This document shows positions 29,901 to 32,900 of a DNA stretch of 34,436 nucleotides, piece after piece; within the stretch, counting starts at the first letter, position 1; each line of letters starts with the position of its first letter. Below the pieces are notes generated by a model. It did not search any database and was not told the DNA's origin. It was given only the letters and a program-made list of their open reading frames with translations. The translations under genes were made by a program, and so were the position numbers. This DNA comes from Xenorhabdus griffiniae (lineage in GTDB: Bacteria; Pseudomonadota; Gammaproteobacteria; Enterobacterales; Enterobacteriaceae), in the NCBI RefSeq assembly GCF_015163655.1, contig NZ_JADEUF010000035.1, positions 1 to 34,436 of the forward strand, read 5' to 3'.

Positions 29901-32900
29901 GTTTGTGCGGTCAGGCGGAAACCGACGCCCATATCATCTACCGATAAGGTTATCGGATAGTTAGTCCGCTCCTCAATAGCAACGATACGCATATCTATTT
30001 GAGGTATTTCAATGACATTAGCTTCGTCGCCCTCGATAATTTGGCTGTGACGGTAATTGAGTAGCGTACTGAACAGGGGTATTGACTGTGCCACACCGCT
30101 ACAACGTTGGGCCAGTGCTAATGGTGCTTGCTCGTGTTCCAGCAGTGTCGTTAAATTGTGATAGGTAAGCTGTACCAGCTCCTGCACGCTATGATCAGCC
30201 AGGGAAATTCGTATCGGCAAGGTATTGATAAACATCCCCAATATTCGGGAAGCGCCTGCACCTCCCTGTAATCGGCCTGATAATACGGAGCCAAAGACCA
30301 CATCATCGCGGCCGCTGGTTTGTGCCAGCACTTGCGCCCAGGCGACATGGAACAGGACACCTGAACTGACTCCCAGACGGCGAGCTTGAGAACGTATTGC
30401 CTCCGCCAGAGCAGGATCGAGTGAGAGATGGGCTTCGACGATCGGTTCATTATCATCCTGCATTGAGAGTACACCGAAGGGGGCTGTCGGTGCGTCGATA
30501 TCCGCCAGTTGAGAACGGAAATAGGCTTCATGCTCAGTACCCGGCACACTTAAGGTCTGAGCGATAAAATTGCGGTAGGGCAACGTTGCCGGCAGGGTAT
30601 CAGCATAACCCCCTTGTATTTGGGCAATTTCGGCAAAAATCAGCTCAAGTGTCATATGGTCACTGACCAGATGATGGAAACGCAGAGAGAGCAACCATTC
30701 ATCCTGTGTCGGATCATGGGCGATATCAGCAGCGAATAGCGGAGCACGGCTCAAATCGAGGCGATGCCGACGCGGGTTGGTATGCTCCTGTAGCTGGGAC
30801 AGGACGTTATCTGCCGTGTCAGGAACGAAGGTATTGATATACAACGGTGCCTGGCGCCAGACTACCTGAACTGGCCTTATCAATCCTTGCCAGCAGGCCG
30901 CGGTACGCAGGATATCGTGGCGGTCAATGACTTGTTGGAATGCGGACAGGAAGGTGTCAAGACGCTCACGAGTTTCAAAAGCAAGCAGGGTTTGTAACAG
31001 ATAAGTGTCACCTTGTGTTTGGCGCAAGTGATGGAACAGAACCCCGTCTTGTAACGGTGCCAATGGATAAATATCCTGTATATTGCTGGTCCCGCCAGGA
31101 GTTGCGGCAACAATGGCATCAATCTCGGTTTGGGACAATGAAACCAGTGGCAGCATATCAGGCGTAATGGCCGGGCAATCGGCAGGGATACGGTTAGGCG
31201 GCACCACGAACGTGTCAATATCACTTGTCATTGCCTGTGCCATCTCAGTCAGGACAGGTGAGGAGAACACACTGCGAACATCAAGCTGCCAGCCGAGGCT
31301 GTATAGCTGTTCGATCAGGCTGACAATCATTAATGAATGACCGCCAAGCTCAAAGAAATGGTCATGACGGCCGACTTGTTCCAATCCCAAGAGATCTTGC
31401 CAGATCTGCGCCAGAGCGATTTCTACCTCGCCATGTGGCGCTTCATAACCACGTGCGATCACTGAAAACGCATCAGGGGCGGGAAGGGCTTGACGGTCAA
31501 GTTTACCATTGGCAGTCAGCGGGAAAGTGTCAAGTACCACAAAGGCACTGGGTAGCATGTATTCAGCGAGGTATTGCGCAAGTTGTTGGCGCAGTTGTGC
31601 GGGAAGTAGCTCAACGCCGTTCTGAGGTCGCAAATAGGCGACGAGTCGTTTTTGTCCCCCCGTGTTTATCTCTTCGGTATTTCCATAAACAGTATCAGTA
31701 TCTTCACGGGCAATCACTACTGCTTCTTGCACACCATAGCACCGCATCAATTGGGCTTCGATTTCGCCCAGTTCAATGCGGAAGCCACGTAGTTTAACCT
31801 GAAAATCATTGCGGCCGAGGTATTCGATATTGCCATCGGGCAACCAGCGGCCGAGGTCGCCGGTTTTGTACATACGGGCGTCGGGATCTGAGGAGAACGG
31901 ATCAGTGAGAAAACGTTCTGCGGTCAGTTCAGGGCGATTCAGGTAACCACGGGCAACCCCAGCGCCGGCAATATGTATTTCCCCAATAACACCAAGTGGT
32001 ACAGGCTGAGTATGTGCATCCAAAATATAAATCTGGGTATTGGCAATCGGGCGACCGATATGGTTGGCAAATCCGGTTGCCCGATTCATCCGCGTCCAGG
32101 TCGAATACGTCGTGGTTTCAGAAGGACCATACAGGTTGCACACATTCTGTACGGCAGAGTGAGAAAATAAATGTTCAACAATGTGTGACTTTACTTTTTC
32201 TCCCGCTAAATTGACCGTCCGAATATCCATGGGTAGCGCATTGGTTTCCACCAGCTGAGCGATAGCCGATGGCACGGTGTTGATAAGGCTGAGTGATGGT
32301 TTTGGGTTGGCTGAACTTGTATTGACCAGTGACAGTATGTCAGTGACAAGGTGAACCGTACCACCAAGGAGCAGAGGGGCAAAGCATTCGTATACCGACA
32401 AATCAAAATTCAGGGAAGTAGCAAAAAGGGTGTGTGCCAACTCCTCCTGACTAAACGTCTGTTGTACCCAGGTCAGGAAATTCACGGTATTGCGGTGTTC
32501 GATTGCCACGCCTTTAGGCAAACCTGTAGAGCCTGATGTGTAGATCACATAGGCCAGATGGCGTGAGGTGAGTCCCAGTGCTTGTGCGTCGGGATTATAA
32601 ACTGGCAGAAAAGGTTCTTGGCTGCTGAGGACGTTATCGAGCAAAACGGTGGGTATCGTACCAGCCAGCCTGTCAGCAAGTTTTGTTTGGGTCAGTATTA
32701 TTCGCGGCGCTGAGTCTGCAAGCATATACATCAGCCGTTCGGTTGGATAGGCCGGATCAAACGGCACATAGGCACCACCTGCTTTAAGAATACCAAGTAA
32801 ACCCACCATCATGTTCAGGTTGCGTTCAACACAAATTGCTACCCGATCATCCGGACGTACCCCTAAGGCTATAAGATGATGAGCCAGTCGATTAGCCTGG

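Noticed and set aside
3500-31085. HHLVSDH in all five dual domains as a broken HHxxxDG active site
   Set aside because: Both histidines and the Asp are present. His for the last Gly is constant in all five and looks like a trait of this subfamily, not a lesion.
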